Shown here: positions 37,597-48,466 of the stretch, one piece after another | Numbering within the stretch: position 1 is the first letter of the stretch | Layout of the letters: each line of letters begins with the position of its first letter | Translations under genes and position numbers: made by a program | Notes under the pieces: model-generated | The model's input: the letters and a program-made list of their open reading frames with translations, nothing else | What the model was told of the DNA's origin: nothing | Databases searched by the model: none | Source: Microvirga arabica | Lineage (GTDB): Bacteria; Pseudomonadota; Alphaproteobacteria; Rhizobiales; Beijerinckiaceae | DNA: 48,466 nt | Assembly (NCBI RefSeq): GCF_016811235.1 | Contig: NZ_JAFBID010000043.1 | Location: forward strand, 1-48,466 | Reading direction: 5' to 3'

Positions 37597-38025
37597 TCAG
37601 CTATCATCGATGCTGTCGTTGGCGATGGCACCGAAACTTGAGGCGTTGATGACCGGAGCCATGCTGAACATCCTTCATCAGGAAAAGGAGCCCGCATGCT
37701 TAAATGTGTTTGCGAGTGTTGGGAGAGGCTATTTTAGATCAGGGGATAAATTTAGGGGTAATCATCAGGTGCATGAACCAGGACAGAAACTTGCCTGCAA
37801 TAGTATTGTCCGGATCGGTCTGCCTGAATTGTACTGGAACTCCTGCGTGCTCTTTGCCGCGTCCTCACAGATCGCCTGACGCTGCCGATTGGCAGGCAAA
37901 ATGTGCAGATTGATCCTGCCGCCCACGGCTCCTTTCTTCCGAAATATGGTGGCGTCGATCTGGCCGAAGGCCAGTATGCTGCCGAGGTAATCGGAGGCGG
38001 CGTTTCTTCAAGAGAGAAGATGTGA
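37597..38025. pseudogene. decayed sequence beside the insertion sequence
   Basis: This AT-richer stretch has no intact gene. On the minus strand a 21-codon frame (MAPVINASSFGAIANDSIDD, start 37662) has AAGGA eight bases upstream and looks like a gene start cut short. On the plus strand, 37704-37830 and 37828-38025 are two protein-like frames that would join by one frameshift; the second (…RQNVQIDPAAHGSFLPKYGG…) has no start codon. I cannot name the family. They may be remnants of the genes disturbed when the insertion sequence arrived; chance coding is possible. Confidence 0.3.
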
Positions 38026-38134
38026 TTGAAGAAAACCTTAGATGGGAAAATAGAGCTTGTTTATGACTTTGCGTTAGGATCTCTTCGATTACACTATGAG
38101 ACGGTGTGTTGGGCTAACCATCGCGGGGGAACGT

Positions 38135-38542
38135 GTGACAGACGAGGAAATTGAAGCCGTTGCGGAGGAACTGGCCAAAGCAGGCGGGGTCTCCTGGTAT
38201 CCTGGACGGACACGCGGGGCGCTCCTGAGGCCGGTCAGCGAACGGTATCGGGACCGGGCCAAGCTGGCGATTGCAGCCCTTGACCGGGTCAGGGCTGGAC
38301 ATGATCCGGCGGAGGCGCCGCTACCCCAAGCAGCGGCTTCTTCAAACCAGCCCGACAGGATCGAAGTGGGAGCCACCGTGGTTTACCGTCCCCCTGGCGA
38401 CCAGAGGGCTGTGACCTGCCGGGTCGAGCGCATTGAGGCCGACCGCGCCTACCTGGTGCCTGTGCCCCGACCGGACATTGGGTGGGTATCGCTGGATAGC
38501 CTCCAGCCCGTCGGAGGAGAGACTGCGGCGAAAGGAGATTAG
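38135..38542 (+). CDS. hypothetical protein, 135 residues
   Basis: A soluble, acidic-then-mixed protein of 135 residues. The first 55 residues (TDEEIEAVAEELAKAGGVSW, then RDRAKLAIAALDRVRAG) look like a small helical module seen in Methylobacteriaceae hypothetical proteins. After an Ala/Pro linker the second half has short strands (GATVVYRP, RVERIEADRAYLVPVP, IGWVSLDSLQPV) suggesting a small beta barrel. GGGGGA lies four bases before the GTG start used here; an ATG 13 codons earlier lacks a ribosome binding site. Function is unknown. The sequence immediately before it is decayed, so it may mark the edge of the disturbed zone. Confidence 0.65.
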   Translation: MTDEEIEAVAEELAKAGGVSWYPGRTRGALLRPVSERYRDRAKLAIAALDRVRAGHDPAEAPLPQAAASSNQPDRIEVGATVVYRPPGDQRAVTCRVERIEADRAYLVPVPRPDIGWVSLDSLQPVGGETAAKGD

Positions 38543-38626
38543 GGAAAGGAGCCGCAAGGTCTCTTCACTTCGCCGGCAAAACCGGCTAGCAGTTTGCATC
38601 CTTACCAAGCGGGTGGATGGTCTGAC

Positions 38627-38854
38627 ATGCGTTGCTTCTTCCACCTTGTGAGCAATCATGACGAGATTGTCGACAATGCGGGCATCGAGGTCCAGGATCT
38701 CGAGAGCGCCAAGACGCAGGCTCTCATCGCCATCGAAGAGCTGAGAGCAGAGATCGGCACCGAGGCCGATGATTGGTCGGGATGGCGGCTGGAAATCGTC
38801 TGCCCTGTCGGGACCCTTCTCCACTCCCTGCAACTCGTCGAAACGGTGCGTTGA
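38627..38854 (+). CDS. DUF6894 family protein
   Basis: A 75-residue protein of the kind starting MRCFFHLV, with an Asp-rich D…AGIEVQDLESAKTQALIAIE middle and DDWSGWRLEIVCPVGTLL end. This pattern is that of small DUF6894 proteins, numerous in Methylobacteriaceae and Bradyrhizobiaceae, often many copies per genome and of unknown role. The start at the conserved MRCFF is preferred over an ATG 11 codons upstream. It lies between the hypothetical gene above and the convergent sensor kinase. Confidence 0.75.
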   Translation: MRCFFHLVSNHDEIVDNAGIEVQDLESAKTQALIAIEELRAEIGTEADDWSGWRLEIVCPVGTLLHSLQLVETVR

Positions 38855-38887
38855 CCTCCGCCGGTCTCTTGAATTCCGTAACCCTCC

Positions 38888-41038
38888 CTATGCACTCACT
38901 TTGAGCGGAACGAATCCAAGAAGTCGGTCGATGCAGGCGCTCAGCTCCGCCAAGTTGTACGGTTTGCGAAGAATGGTGAACCCGTCGTCCATGGCTGCTT
39001 GAGCGACATTGCTGTAGCCGGTGGCGAGCAGGACCGGCAGGGACGGCTGCTCGCTGCGGACGATGCGGGCCAGATCGACTCCATTGAGGTCGCCCGGCAT
39101 CACGATATCGCTGAACACGAGGTCAATCCGCGTGCCGGACCGGAGGATTGTAAGCGCCGTCTGAGCATCGGCCGCGTGCGTGACCTGAAATCCGATCTCC
39201 TCGAGGCTGGCGCGGGTGACCTCAGCGATGTCCAGGTTGTCCTCCACCAGGAGAACATGGCCATGAGCGCTTCGGACCGGAGGTTCCCCGGCCGGTGCGC
39301 TGCCACCGGCAGCAGCCTCGATGGTCCGCGGCAGGTAGAGCGTGATCGTGGTGCCGCGCCCGGCTTCGGACAGCGCGGTTGCCGCGCCGCCCGACTGCCT
39401 GGCGAAGCCATAGACCTGACTCAAACCGAGGCCTGTTCCCTTGCCGACGGCCTTGGTCGTGTAGAACGGCTCGAAGACGTGGGGCAGAACCTCCTCGGGG
39501 ATGCCGCTGCCGGAATCCGTGATGCTGAGCGCCACGAAGTCTCCCCGAAGGCCGATAACATCCGGATCGCGCAAGTTCAGGTTCCAAGCTTCGATCAGCA
39601 GCCGACCGCCATCGGGCATGGCATCGCGGGCATTGACGGCGATGTTGAGGATGGCGAGTTCGAGCTCGTTGAGATCGACCTTCGTGTTCCACAATCCGGG
39701 CGGCAGCCGCATGTCGATGGCAATGTCGCCGCGCAGGGACGAGCGGAGCATGTCATGCAGGTCGAGCAGGTAGCGCGACACATCGACGATTTCGGGCTCA
39801 TGCGTCTGCTGGCGGGAGAAGGACAGGAGCTGACGCACGAGACTTGCCCCGCGTCCGGCTGCCGTATCGATGGCATCGAGGGATCGCTTCTGCCGCTCCT
39901 CCATGGGATAGCGCCGCAGCCGGTCCACATTGCCTTTGACCACCATCAGCAGGTTGTTGAAGTCATGGGCGACGCCTCCGGTGAGATGGCCCACGGCCTC
40001 CAGTCTCTGCGCCTGCTTGAGAGCCGCCTCGGCTACCTCGCGCCGCTCGATCTCGGCATGAAAGCTGCGGGTGCGCTGAAGGGCCAGGAGGCTGATGGCG
40101 AACAGGCCTAAGGTCGCAGGAAGGCCGAAGGCCAGGAGCCACCGCATCTGCGACCAGAGCTCCCACCATACGGCAGCCGTCTCGACACCAACCTGCACGT
40201 AGACCGGGTAGCCGGGGACCTTGCGATAGCCAATCCAACGTTCGATCCCGTCGATCTGGGAGGTGGCTATGAAGCGTCCGACCTGCTGGTTCTGCTGGAT
40301 GCTTCTGATGAAGCCGCTCTGAGGGTTGAGGCGCATCGGCTCGGTGCCGCGGGACGGGTAGCGCGCCAGGAATTCGCCGTCGGCGCGGATCAGGCCGAAG
40401 GAATCGGCGATGCCCCTGGCAATCCGGCCGTAGAACTCGCGGAAATGCTCGGGCCGCACGGAAACTGCCACGATCCCGTCGAAGCTCCCATCCTGCGTCG
40501 GGCGGCGCTGGCTCACCACAAAAAACCGGATGTTGCCAACCTTGGAGGTGATCGTCTCGCCGATGAAGGTGCCCGCATCCTGTTCGGCCTGCATCTTGAA
40601 GTAGTCCCGGTCCGAGTTGTCGAGATCGCGCGGCACCGGCAGGATGGTGCTCGACACGAGCGGCCGTCCGGCCTTGTCGAACACCCATATGGCCTCGATC
40701 TGCGGGAGAGCGTCCTGGGTGCGCCGCAGGCGGCTCTGGAGGCGGGCCTCCTCGGCCAGGATCTGCTCAGGCGTGAGGCCGCGCAGCACCTCGTTCGTCT
40801 CGGCCATCGTGCGCTCGATGGTCTGGAGCGCCTTGAGGCTGTGCTCCTGAACCACGTCCAGAGCACGCTCAATCCGCTCTTCTGCATGTTCGCGGATGCG
40901 GCGGTAATCGTCCCAGGCCGTATAGGCGAAGAACAGGGCAGGGCCGAGCAGGATCGCGACCAGCAGCAGTTGCAAGGGCCAGAGGACGGTGCGGCTCTTC
41001 GGTGTTACGCGACCCACAAACGAAGACCTTCCTGGCAT
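38888..41038 (-). CDS. hybrid sensor histidine kinase with extracellular Cache-type sensor and receiver domain
   Basis: A 716-residue membrane kinase. Transmembrane helix 1 (about 18-42) is followed by a periplasmic double-Cache-like sensor (45-320, with AIWVFDKAGRPLVSS and SGFIRSIQQNQQVG), helix 2 (about 325-345), a HisKA region with the phospho-accepting His in GGVAHDFNNLL (near 375), a HATPase with N box NAVNARDAM-type sequence and G boxes (DSGSGIPEE, GKGTGLGLSQVYG), and a C-terminal receiver with the Asp in VFSDIVMPG. Such fused receivers often act as phosphate sinks. No separate response regulator is adjacent. Cache sensors bind small organic molecules; the ligand is unknown. The start is chosen just before helix 1; the frame is open 42 codons further and neither site has a strong ribosome binding site. 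Confidence 0.88.
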   Translation of the reverse strand: MPGRSSFVGRVTPKSRTVLWPLQLLLVAILLGPALFFAYTAWDDYRRIREHAEERIERALDVVQEHSLKALQTIERTMAETNEVLRGLTPEQILAEEARLQSRLRRTQDALPQIEAIWVFDKAGRPLVSSTILPVPRDLDNSDRDYFKMQAEQDAGTFIGETITSKVGNIRFFVVSQRRPTQDGSFDGIVAVSVRPEHFREFYGRIARGIADSFGLIRADGEFLARYPSRGTEPMRLNPQSGFIRSIQQNQQVGRFIATSQIDGIERWIGYRKVPGYPVYVQVGVETAAVWWELWSQMRWLLAFGLPATLGLFAISLLALQRTRSFHAEIERREVAEAALKQAQRLEAVGHLTGGVAHDFNNLLMVVKGNVDRLRRYPMEERQKRSLDAIDTAAGRGASLVRQLLSFSRQQTHEPEIVDVSRYLLDLHDMLRSSLRGDIAIDMRLPPGLWNTKVDLNELELAILNIAVNARDAMPDGGRLLIEAWNLNLRDPDVIGLRGDFVALSITDSGSGIPEEVLPHVFEPFYTTKAVGKGTGLGLSQVYGFARQSGGAATALSEAGRGTTITLYLPRTIEAAAGGSAPAGEPPVRSAHGHVLLVEDNLDIAEVTRASLEEIGFQVTHAADAQTALTILRSGTRIDLVFSDIVMPGDLNGVDLARIVRSEQPSLPVLLATGYSNVAQAAMDDGFTILRKPYNLAELSACIDRLLGFVPLKVSA

Positions 41039-41202
41039 GGCTTGCAAGAGTCTCTCGAACTTGAGCGTCCGTCTGGCTCGGGTAATCAGGTCTGGCGCTT
41101 CCCTGCCGCTGCACGGGAAGCCTGACGGGCCAGATATAGCCTTGCAGGGGAGTGTCAAGGGCATCCGACCGGGGTTGGTCGCGACGGCAGGCCGCCGCCC
41201 GT

Positions 41203-42012
41203 CTATCGCCAGGCCGTCACGACCAGGGCGCTCATGCGATTCTCAAAGGGCGATGCGCCGAACTGACCGGAGAGCGCCTCGGAAGCCCTGGCCGTGATCT
41301 CCTCAAGCCGCTCGGGGGCGCGGGCCTCGATCTCGGCCCGCAGGGGCGTGCCCTGGCACAGGCCGATGGCCGGCTCCCGCGGGGAGGCGGCTCGGCTGGC
41401 CTTCTCCGCCAGGTCGATGTCGACAGTCTCGAACCCCGCCTGCTGGACCTCGCCGCGCACCCGGTCGGGATCGAAATAGCCGAAGGGCACCCGCTCGATG
41501 AACCGGGGCGGGTCATCGGGGAAAGCCTTCGCGACGGTGTCGGACACGATGCGGCTGACTGGATTGAGGTCGAGCGAGTTCCAGACATTGAACACGAAGC
41601 GTCCGCCGGGTTTCAGCACCCGCAGGGCCTCGCGGTAGGCGGCCAGATTGTCGGGGAAGAACATGACGCCGAACTGGCACACGACCGCGTCGAAGGTGCC
41701 CGTCTCGAAGGGGAGTGACTGGGCGTCGGCCTGCTGCCATCCGACATTCGGCGCCTGCAGCTTGGCTTGCGCCAGATCGAGCATCGCCTGGTTGAGATCG
41801 GTCGCTGCGATCTCGACCTGCGGCGGCAGGACCTTCGCCATGGCACGGGTCACGATGCCCGTTCCTGCCGCCGTCTCCAGAACGCGACCCTCGGCGATGT
41901 CAGTCAGGCGTCCCGCCAAGTCCTCGGCGAAGGTTTCGAAAAGCAGCGGGCCGAGATATTGTTCGTAGACCGTCGGAATGGAGCCCTTGAAGGCTGCATC
42001 GGTGGCGCTCAT
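41203..42012 (-). CDS. class I SAM-dependent methyltransferase
   Basis: A 269-residue Rossmann-fold methyltransferase. Motif I is VLETAAGTGIVTRAM, the acidic loop ATDLNQAML follows, then DAVVCQFGVMFFPD and VLKPGGRFVFNVWNSLD as in UbiE/methyltransferase type 11 proteins. The C-terminal half has an insertion common in the 'methyltransferase domain-containing' family and no metal site. GGAGGAGG immediately precedes the ATG at 42012; the frame remains open far upstream through the next gene only because of the GC-rich codon pattern. The substrate is unknown. The DUF4336 gene upstream on the same strand is 74 bases away and may be co-transcribed. Confidence 0.85.
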   Translation of the reverse strand: MSATDAAFKGSIPTVYEQYLGPLLFETFAEDLAGRLTDIAEGRVLETAAGTGIVTRAMAKVLPPQVEIAATDLNQAMLDLAQAKLQAPNVGWQQADAQSLPFETGTFDAVVCQFGVMFFPDNLAAYREALRVLKPGGRFVFNVWNSLDLNPVSRIVSDTVAKAFPDDPPRFIERVPFGYFDPDRVRGEVQQAGFETVDIDLAEKASRAASPREPAIGLCQGTPLRAEIEARAPERLEEITARASEALSGQFGASPFENRMSALVVTAWR

Positions 42013-42086
42013 CGCCTCCTCCCCTGTCGAGCCGGAATGATCGTCCCTTGGATGCAGAGGGGCAATGGCGCAGAAGAGGCAGAGCG

Positions 42087-42827
42087 CTATTCCAGCAGCC
42101 AGGCGAAGGCCCGTTCCAGGCTTGCCGCTCCGTCGCGGTCGAACCAGCGGCCGTGGCTGAAGATGACCCGCTCCGGGTTCCACGCGACGAGCCGCGAGAC
42201 CGCCTCCTGGGCTTCCTTGCGGCGAAGGCGAACGACGAAGCGCAGATAGGCCGGGGCCTTGCCGTTGGGCGCGTCGACACCGGTGAGCCTGGCGAAGAGG
42301 CGCGTTCCCAGCGGGAGCTTCTCCGGCTCCAGGTTCTGGATCAGATCCGTCAGGATGAGGGTTCGCGTGGGCCGGTGCAGGAACGCGACCTCGCGAAAGC
42401 CCGCGCCGCCCGAGATGACGGCCTGCTCGATCTCCCCACCCCAGTCCTCCGGCGGCGAATCCGTCAGGTCGCGGTCGAACCGGATGCCGGCTTGGCGCAC
42501 CTGCGGCCGCTGCCGAAGGTTGGGAGCGGCGGAGGTCTTGGCCGCCGGGCAGCCGCCCTGCCAACCCTTGAGATGCGTCCAGTGCGCGATGTTGGGCGCG
42601 ACGAGATGGCGGATCGGCCCGAGCGTCTCGATCTCGCGCCGCAGCTCCGGGTTGTAGCGCGTGGGCGAATGGAGCCACACATCGCCATTGCCGAACCGGA
42701 TCACCGTCATCCGCACCGGCAGGCTCAATCCCATCGCCTCCTGCGGCCCGCTGTCGACGATCCAGAGGTTCTCGGCAACGGGCTTGAGCACGTCGAGGGG
42801 AGGGTAGGTGACATCTTCACTGGCCAT
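42087..42827 (-). CDS. DUF4336 domain-containing protein (metallo-beta-lactamase-like fold)
   Basis: A 246-residue protein of the DUF4336 family, related to metallo-beta-lactamase-fold proteins. Conserved blocks are ENLWIVDSG, MTVIRFGNGDVWLHSPT, HLVAPNIAHWTHLKGW and RVIFSHGRWFDRDG; the HxHxDH zinc motif of true hydrolases is not present, so catalysis is doubtful. It is upstream of the methyltransferase gene on the same strand. AAAGG lies before the ATG. Function is unknown. Confidence 0.85.
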   Translation of the reverse strand: MASEDVTYPPLDVLKPVAENLWIVDSGPQEAMGLSLPVRMTVIRFGNGDVWLHSPTRYNPELRREIETLGPIRHLVAPNIAHWTHLKGWQGGCPAAKTSAAPNLRQRPQVRQAGIRFDRDLTDSPPEDWGGEIEQAVISGGAGFREVAFLHRPTRTLILTDLIQNLEPEKLPLGTRLFARLTGVDAPNGKAPAYLRFVVRLRRKEAQEAVSRLVAWNPERVIFSHGRWFDRDGAASLERAFAWLLE

Positions 42828-43014
42828 GGGTGCGCCTTTCTCAAGCGTTTCACCGTTATAATGCGTCGCCCGGGGGAGAAGGTTCGCTTGATCCCGCTTT
42901 GACTTCTCTCATTGCTCAGGCATGCCCTATCGGCGCCGACCTTTTGGACCTGTCGTGCGTTTGAGGGAGGGCGGCTCGCACAGGTCAGCAGCGCCCCGAT
43001 CCGGGAGACAATCG

Positions 43015-44130
43015 ATGACGCAGGCAAAACTCTTCACGCCGTTCCAGATCGGAGACTTCACGCTCGCCAACCGCATCGTGATCGCGCCCATGTGCCAGTA
43101 CTCGGCCGAGGATGGCTGCATGACCGACTGGCACATGATCCATCTGGGCCAGCTCGCGCTTTCCGGCGCCGGGCTCCTGACCATCGAGGCAACGGGTGTC
43201 ACGTCGGATGGACGGATCACCTATGCGGATGTCGGCCTCTATTCGGATGAATGCGAAGCCGCCATGCGGCGCGTGCTGGACGGGATCCGCCGCTGGTCGC
43301 ACATTCCGATTGCCATTCAGCTTGCCCATGCCGGGCGCAAGGCCTCCACCGAGGTGCCCTGGAAGGGCGGTGCGCAGATCCCGCCGGATCATCCCCATGG
43401 CTGGCAGACGGAGGCGCCCTCGGCCGTTCCTCATTCCGACGGCGAGGTTCCTCCGACGGCGCTGGACAGAGATGGGCTTGCACGGGTGCGGGAGGCCTTC
43501 GCCGATGCGGCCAGGCGCGCAGCGCGGCTCGGCCTCCATGCGGTGCAGGTCCATGCGGCGCACGGCTACCTGCTGCACCAGTTCCTCTCGCCCCTGTCCA
43601 ACCGGCGCGAGGACGAATATGGCGGCTCGCTCGAGAACCGTATGCGCTTTCCGCTCGAGGTCTTCGATGCGGTCCGCGCCGCCTTTTCCGCCGATCGCCC
43701 CGTAACCGTGCGCGTGTCGGGCACGGACTGGGCCGAGGGTGGCTGGACGATCGAGGAGACGGTGGAATTTGCCAGGGTACTGGAAGCGCGCGGGTGCAGC
43801 GCCATGCACGTCTCAAGCGGCGGGCTGACGCCGGCGCAGCGGATCGCGGTCGGTCCCAACTATCAGGTGCCGCTCGCCCGCGCGGTCAAGCAGGCTACGT
43901 CCATGCCGGTGATCGCCGTCGGTCTCATCACCGATTTCGTGCAGGCGGAGGCCATTCTCAGCACCGGCGATGCCGATCTCGTCGCCATCGCCCGGGCCAT
44001 CATCTACGATCCCCGCTGGCCCTGGCACGCCGCCGCCCATTTCGGCGCCGCCGTGAAGGCGCCCAACCAGTACCTGCGCTCGCAGCCGCGGCAGTTCCCG
44101 CACCTGTTTGATGCGCGGGCGGATGATTAA
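43015..44130 (+). CDS. NADH:flavin oxidoreductase, old yellow enzyme family (YqjM-like)
   Basis: A 371-residue FMN-dependent ene-reductase that reduces activated C=C bonds with NADPH. It belongs to the thermophilic-like/YqjM subgroup: the Cys of IAPMCQYSAEDG (Cys27) sits where YqjM has its redox-tuning cysteine, and the paired His of VHAAHGYLLHQFLSPLSN (near 180 and 183) bind substrate. FMN-binding stretches near the C-terminus (VIAVGLI, DLVAIARAII) are intact. GGGAGA lies eight bases before the ATG; upstream frame extension is not conserved-like. It is divergent from DUF4336 and convergent with uvrA. The physiological substrate is unknown; stress and electrophile detoxification are usual guesses. 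Confidence 0.93.
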   Translation: MTQAKLFTPFQIGDFTLANRIVIAPMCQYSAEDGCMTDWHMIHLGQLALSGAGLLTIEATGVTSDGRITYADVGLYSDECEAAMRRVLDGIRRWSHIPIAIQLAHAGRKASTEVPWKGGAQIPPDHPHGWQTEAPSAVPHSDGEVPPTALDRDGLARVREAFADAARRAARLGLHAVQVHAAHGYLLHQFLSPLSNRREDEYGGSLENRMRFPLEVFDAVRAAFSADRPVTVRVSGTDWAEGGWTIEETVEFARVLEARGCSAMHVSSGGLTPAQRIAVGPNYQVPLARAVKQATSMPVIAVGLITDFVQAEAILSTGDADLVAIARAIIYDPRWPWHAAAHFGAAVKAPNQYLRSQPRQFPHLFDARADD

Positions 44131-44212
44131 TGAAGAGCAGAGATGGGCTGGCTTACTGCGGACGCGAGCCCTGCGGCAATCGTAAGATAAGCGAGCGTCA
44201 GGCGATCAGCTT

Positions 44213-47194
<2,982 letters not shown>

Positions 47195-47516
47195 TGCCCG
47201 CTAGCCTTTTGAGGAAGACCGGCCTCGCCAGGCCGGTTCCCGCATATGTGATGCCCCAGCCGCCGGCGCAATGCGGCGGATGATTCCAGGAGCAGGATCC
47301 TAGAACAAAGAGGGTACGGAGGGCAATGGGGTAGAGGGGAGACAGAGAAGTTTGGCGCCGAAAGATAGTCGGAGACTGGAGAGCTTGGCCGTTCTTGTCC
47401 CGAAGGATGTCCTTTTCTCTAGCTTCGAGCTTCGCGGGTCCATATAACGATGCGTTATGGTGCCAGTTCCACCCCGGTGATCCATGACCCTGACACTGAC
47501 TATTCAATCCTTCAGG
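47195..47516. other. uvrA upstream region, no intact gene
   Basis: About 320 bases between uvrA and the recognisable RTX repeats. An open frame continues from the RTX remnant right into the first bases of uvrA, but its sequence (PEGLNSQCQGHGSPG and onward) has no RTX character, so it is probably decayed. The uvrA promoter should be here; I cannot pick it with confidence. Confidence 0.45.
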
Positions 47517-48156
47517 CGTGTCCACGCCTTTGCCACCAAGGGCATTATCACCGCCATCAACAACGACCCTATCATTGCCGTCGCCGCCCAGCAGCCTGTC
47601 CTTGCTCGGGGCAACCGGATTAGCGGGATCCGTGTTGGGGGTGGGGTCGGTGCCGTCGATGAAGTCATCACCGGCTCCGCCGGACAAATTATCGTTGCCG
47701 GCTTGGCCGTATAGGTCGTCATCCCCCCTTGCCGCCGTCGAGACGGTCGTTTCCCTCGCCTCCAGTCAGTTGGTCGTCATCGTCGCCGCCATTGAGCTTG
47801 TCATTCCCCTCTGCCCCAAAGAGGTTGTCTCTGCCGGCGTCGCCATAAAGGCTATCGTTGCCTTCGTCACCAGTAAGCGAGTCTGTGCCTTCGCCGCCAT
47901 AAAGCTTGTCGTTGCCGAGGCCACCACGGAGAAGGTCTCTGCCGAGGCCGCCGAGTGCCTTGTCCGATCCAAAGCCACCAAAGACGGTGTCGTCACCAGC
48001 GCCTCCGGTCAGGTTGTCTATGCCGTCGGCTCCAAAGATATAATCGTCGCCCGCTCGGCCGTCGAAAATATCCTTGAACTTCGAGCCGAAGAAGAAGTCG
48101 TCTGTCGTGGTCCCTTTAAGGGCCTTCCTCTTCGTGGTGATGCGGTAAGTTGTCAT
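47517..48156 (-). pseudogene. RTX calcium-binding protein broken by a frameshift in a G6 tract
   Basis: From MTTYRITTKRKALKG the frame runs through about ten RTX nonapeptides (GGAGDDTVF, GGLGRDLLR, GGLGNDKLY, GGEGTDSLT and so on) and stops in GGEGNDRLDGGKGG at 47719. Taking one G from the run of six at 47723-47728 restores the register exactly: [28 protein letters not shown] follow in perfect nonapeptide phase, then more repeats (GGDGNDRVV) to GGKGVDT. Beyond that the sequence loses RTX features, so the C-terminal secretion region found in the other two copies seems absent. GGAG precedes the ATG. This may be a true pseudogene, a phase-variable gene caught in the off state, or a sequencing error in the homopolymer. 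Confidence 0.8.
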
Positions 48157-48377
48157 TTCTTGCTCCCGTGCAGTAGGAAAAATACCGCACGTTATCGCGT
48201 TGCAATCAACCGTTGCTTGCAGCCCCCGAAAGTGTTCACGACACCCAGTGGTCCGTTTTCCTAAACGGAGCGCAGCAGCCGTTAACTGGGGACAGGCCTG
48301 TGCAGAACCTCATGCCCGGCTTGCCCCCTGGCCCCTCCGGCCCCAGAACAGCCTCAGGTGAATGAGGAGTGGCTCCG

Positions 48378-48466
48378 ATGGCGGGCAGCGTGAACAAGGT
48401 GATATTGGTGGGCAATCTGGGGCGTGACCCTGAGGTTCGTCGCCTGGGAAGCGGGGATCCTGTGGT
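48378..48466 (+). CDS. ssb: single-stranded DNA-binding protein, N-terminal fragment
   Basis: The last 89 bases encode the beginning of an SSB OB fold (MAGSVNKVILVGNLGRDPEV); the gene runs out of the window. GAGGAGTGG lies nine to fifteen bases before the ATG. SSB coats single-stranded DNA in replication and repair. The 220 bases before it, back to the RTX gene start, must hold promoters for both directions; I see several GTTC and GAAC words but none in the LexA box spacing. Confidence 0.93.
   Translation, partial: MAGSVNKVILVGNLGRDPEVRRLGSGDPV

Noticed and set aside
37610..37879. 89-codon plus-strand frame beside the insertion sequence
   Set aside because: No ribosome binding site and no protein-like pattern; the neighbouring frames look more protein-like.
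47518..48264. 248-codon plus-strand frame across the third RTX gene
   Set aside because: Again the complement of RTX repeats; the minus strand restores perfect nonapeptides with one base change.

Overview
The window looks like the chromosome of a GC-rich alphaproteobacterium of the order Hyphomicrobiales (Rhizobiales), most likely in or near Methylobacteriaceae (Microvirga-like). This is inferred from protein sequences, gene order (nagZ-scpAB, tatABC-serS-surE-pcm, yajC-secDF), DUF1127 and DUF6894 proteins, a sigma-EcfG type promoter and the kinds of palindromic intergenic repeats. No database search was possible. I saw no rRNA, tRNA or CRISPR array.

Layout. 0-1.1 kb: a possible 47-residue membrane protein, two nested palindromes, then a stretch without a recognisable gene. 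1.1-11.3 kb: aspS, maeB, a large exported protein of unknown function, erpA, dgt and argS, with three copies of a ~100-bp palindromic repeat between them. 11.4-22.5 kb: a dense co-directional core block: SPOR protein, nagZ, scpA-scpB, an orphan ABC ATPase, tatABC, serS, surE, pcm and a LytM-like lipoprotein. 22.7-29.7 kb: a divergent AAA+ ATPase, yajC-secD-secF followed by two genes related to mitochondrial complex I assembly factors (NDUFAF3-like and NDUFAF6-like), and trmFO on the opposite strand.

29.8-38.9 kb is accessory: two small RTX proteins, an SDR oxidoreductase, a DUF1127 protein, a low-complexity basic exported protein behind a well-matched EcfG promoter, a small exported protein, a miniature porin-like protein, DUF2231, a membrane GGDEF protein, a complete IS3-family insertion sequence that cuts off the 5' end of the second RTX gene, and decayed sequence beside it. 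38.9-44.1 kb: hybrid sensor kinase, SAM methyltransferase, DUF4336 protein and an old-yellow-enzyme reductase. 44.2-48.5 kb: uvrA, a third RTX gene broken by a one-base change in a G6 tract, and the start of ssb.

How the genes work together: the core serves translation (AspRS, ArgRS, SerRS, TrmFO), chromosome condensation and division (ScpAB, SPOR, LytM), wall recycling (NagZ), and protein export (Tat, SecDF-YajC), with membrane-complex assembly attached to the Sec operon. The accessory part is dominated by exported or surface proteins (RTX, porin-like, disordered basic protein) and signalling, and shows recent damage. The observations I rate highest are the EcfG-controlled basic exported protein, the poly-G frameshift in the third RTX gene, the NDUFAF3/NDUFAF6 pair in the sec operon, the miniature porin and the trio of RTX proteins lacking catalytic domains.
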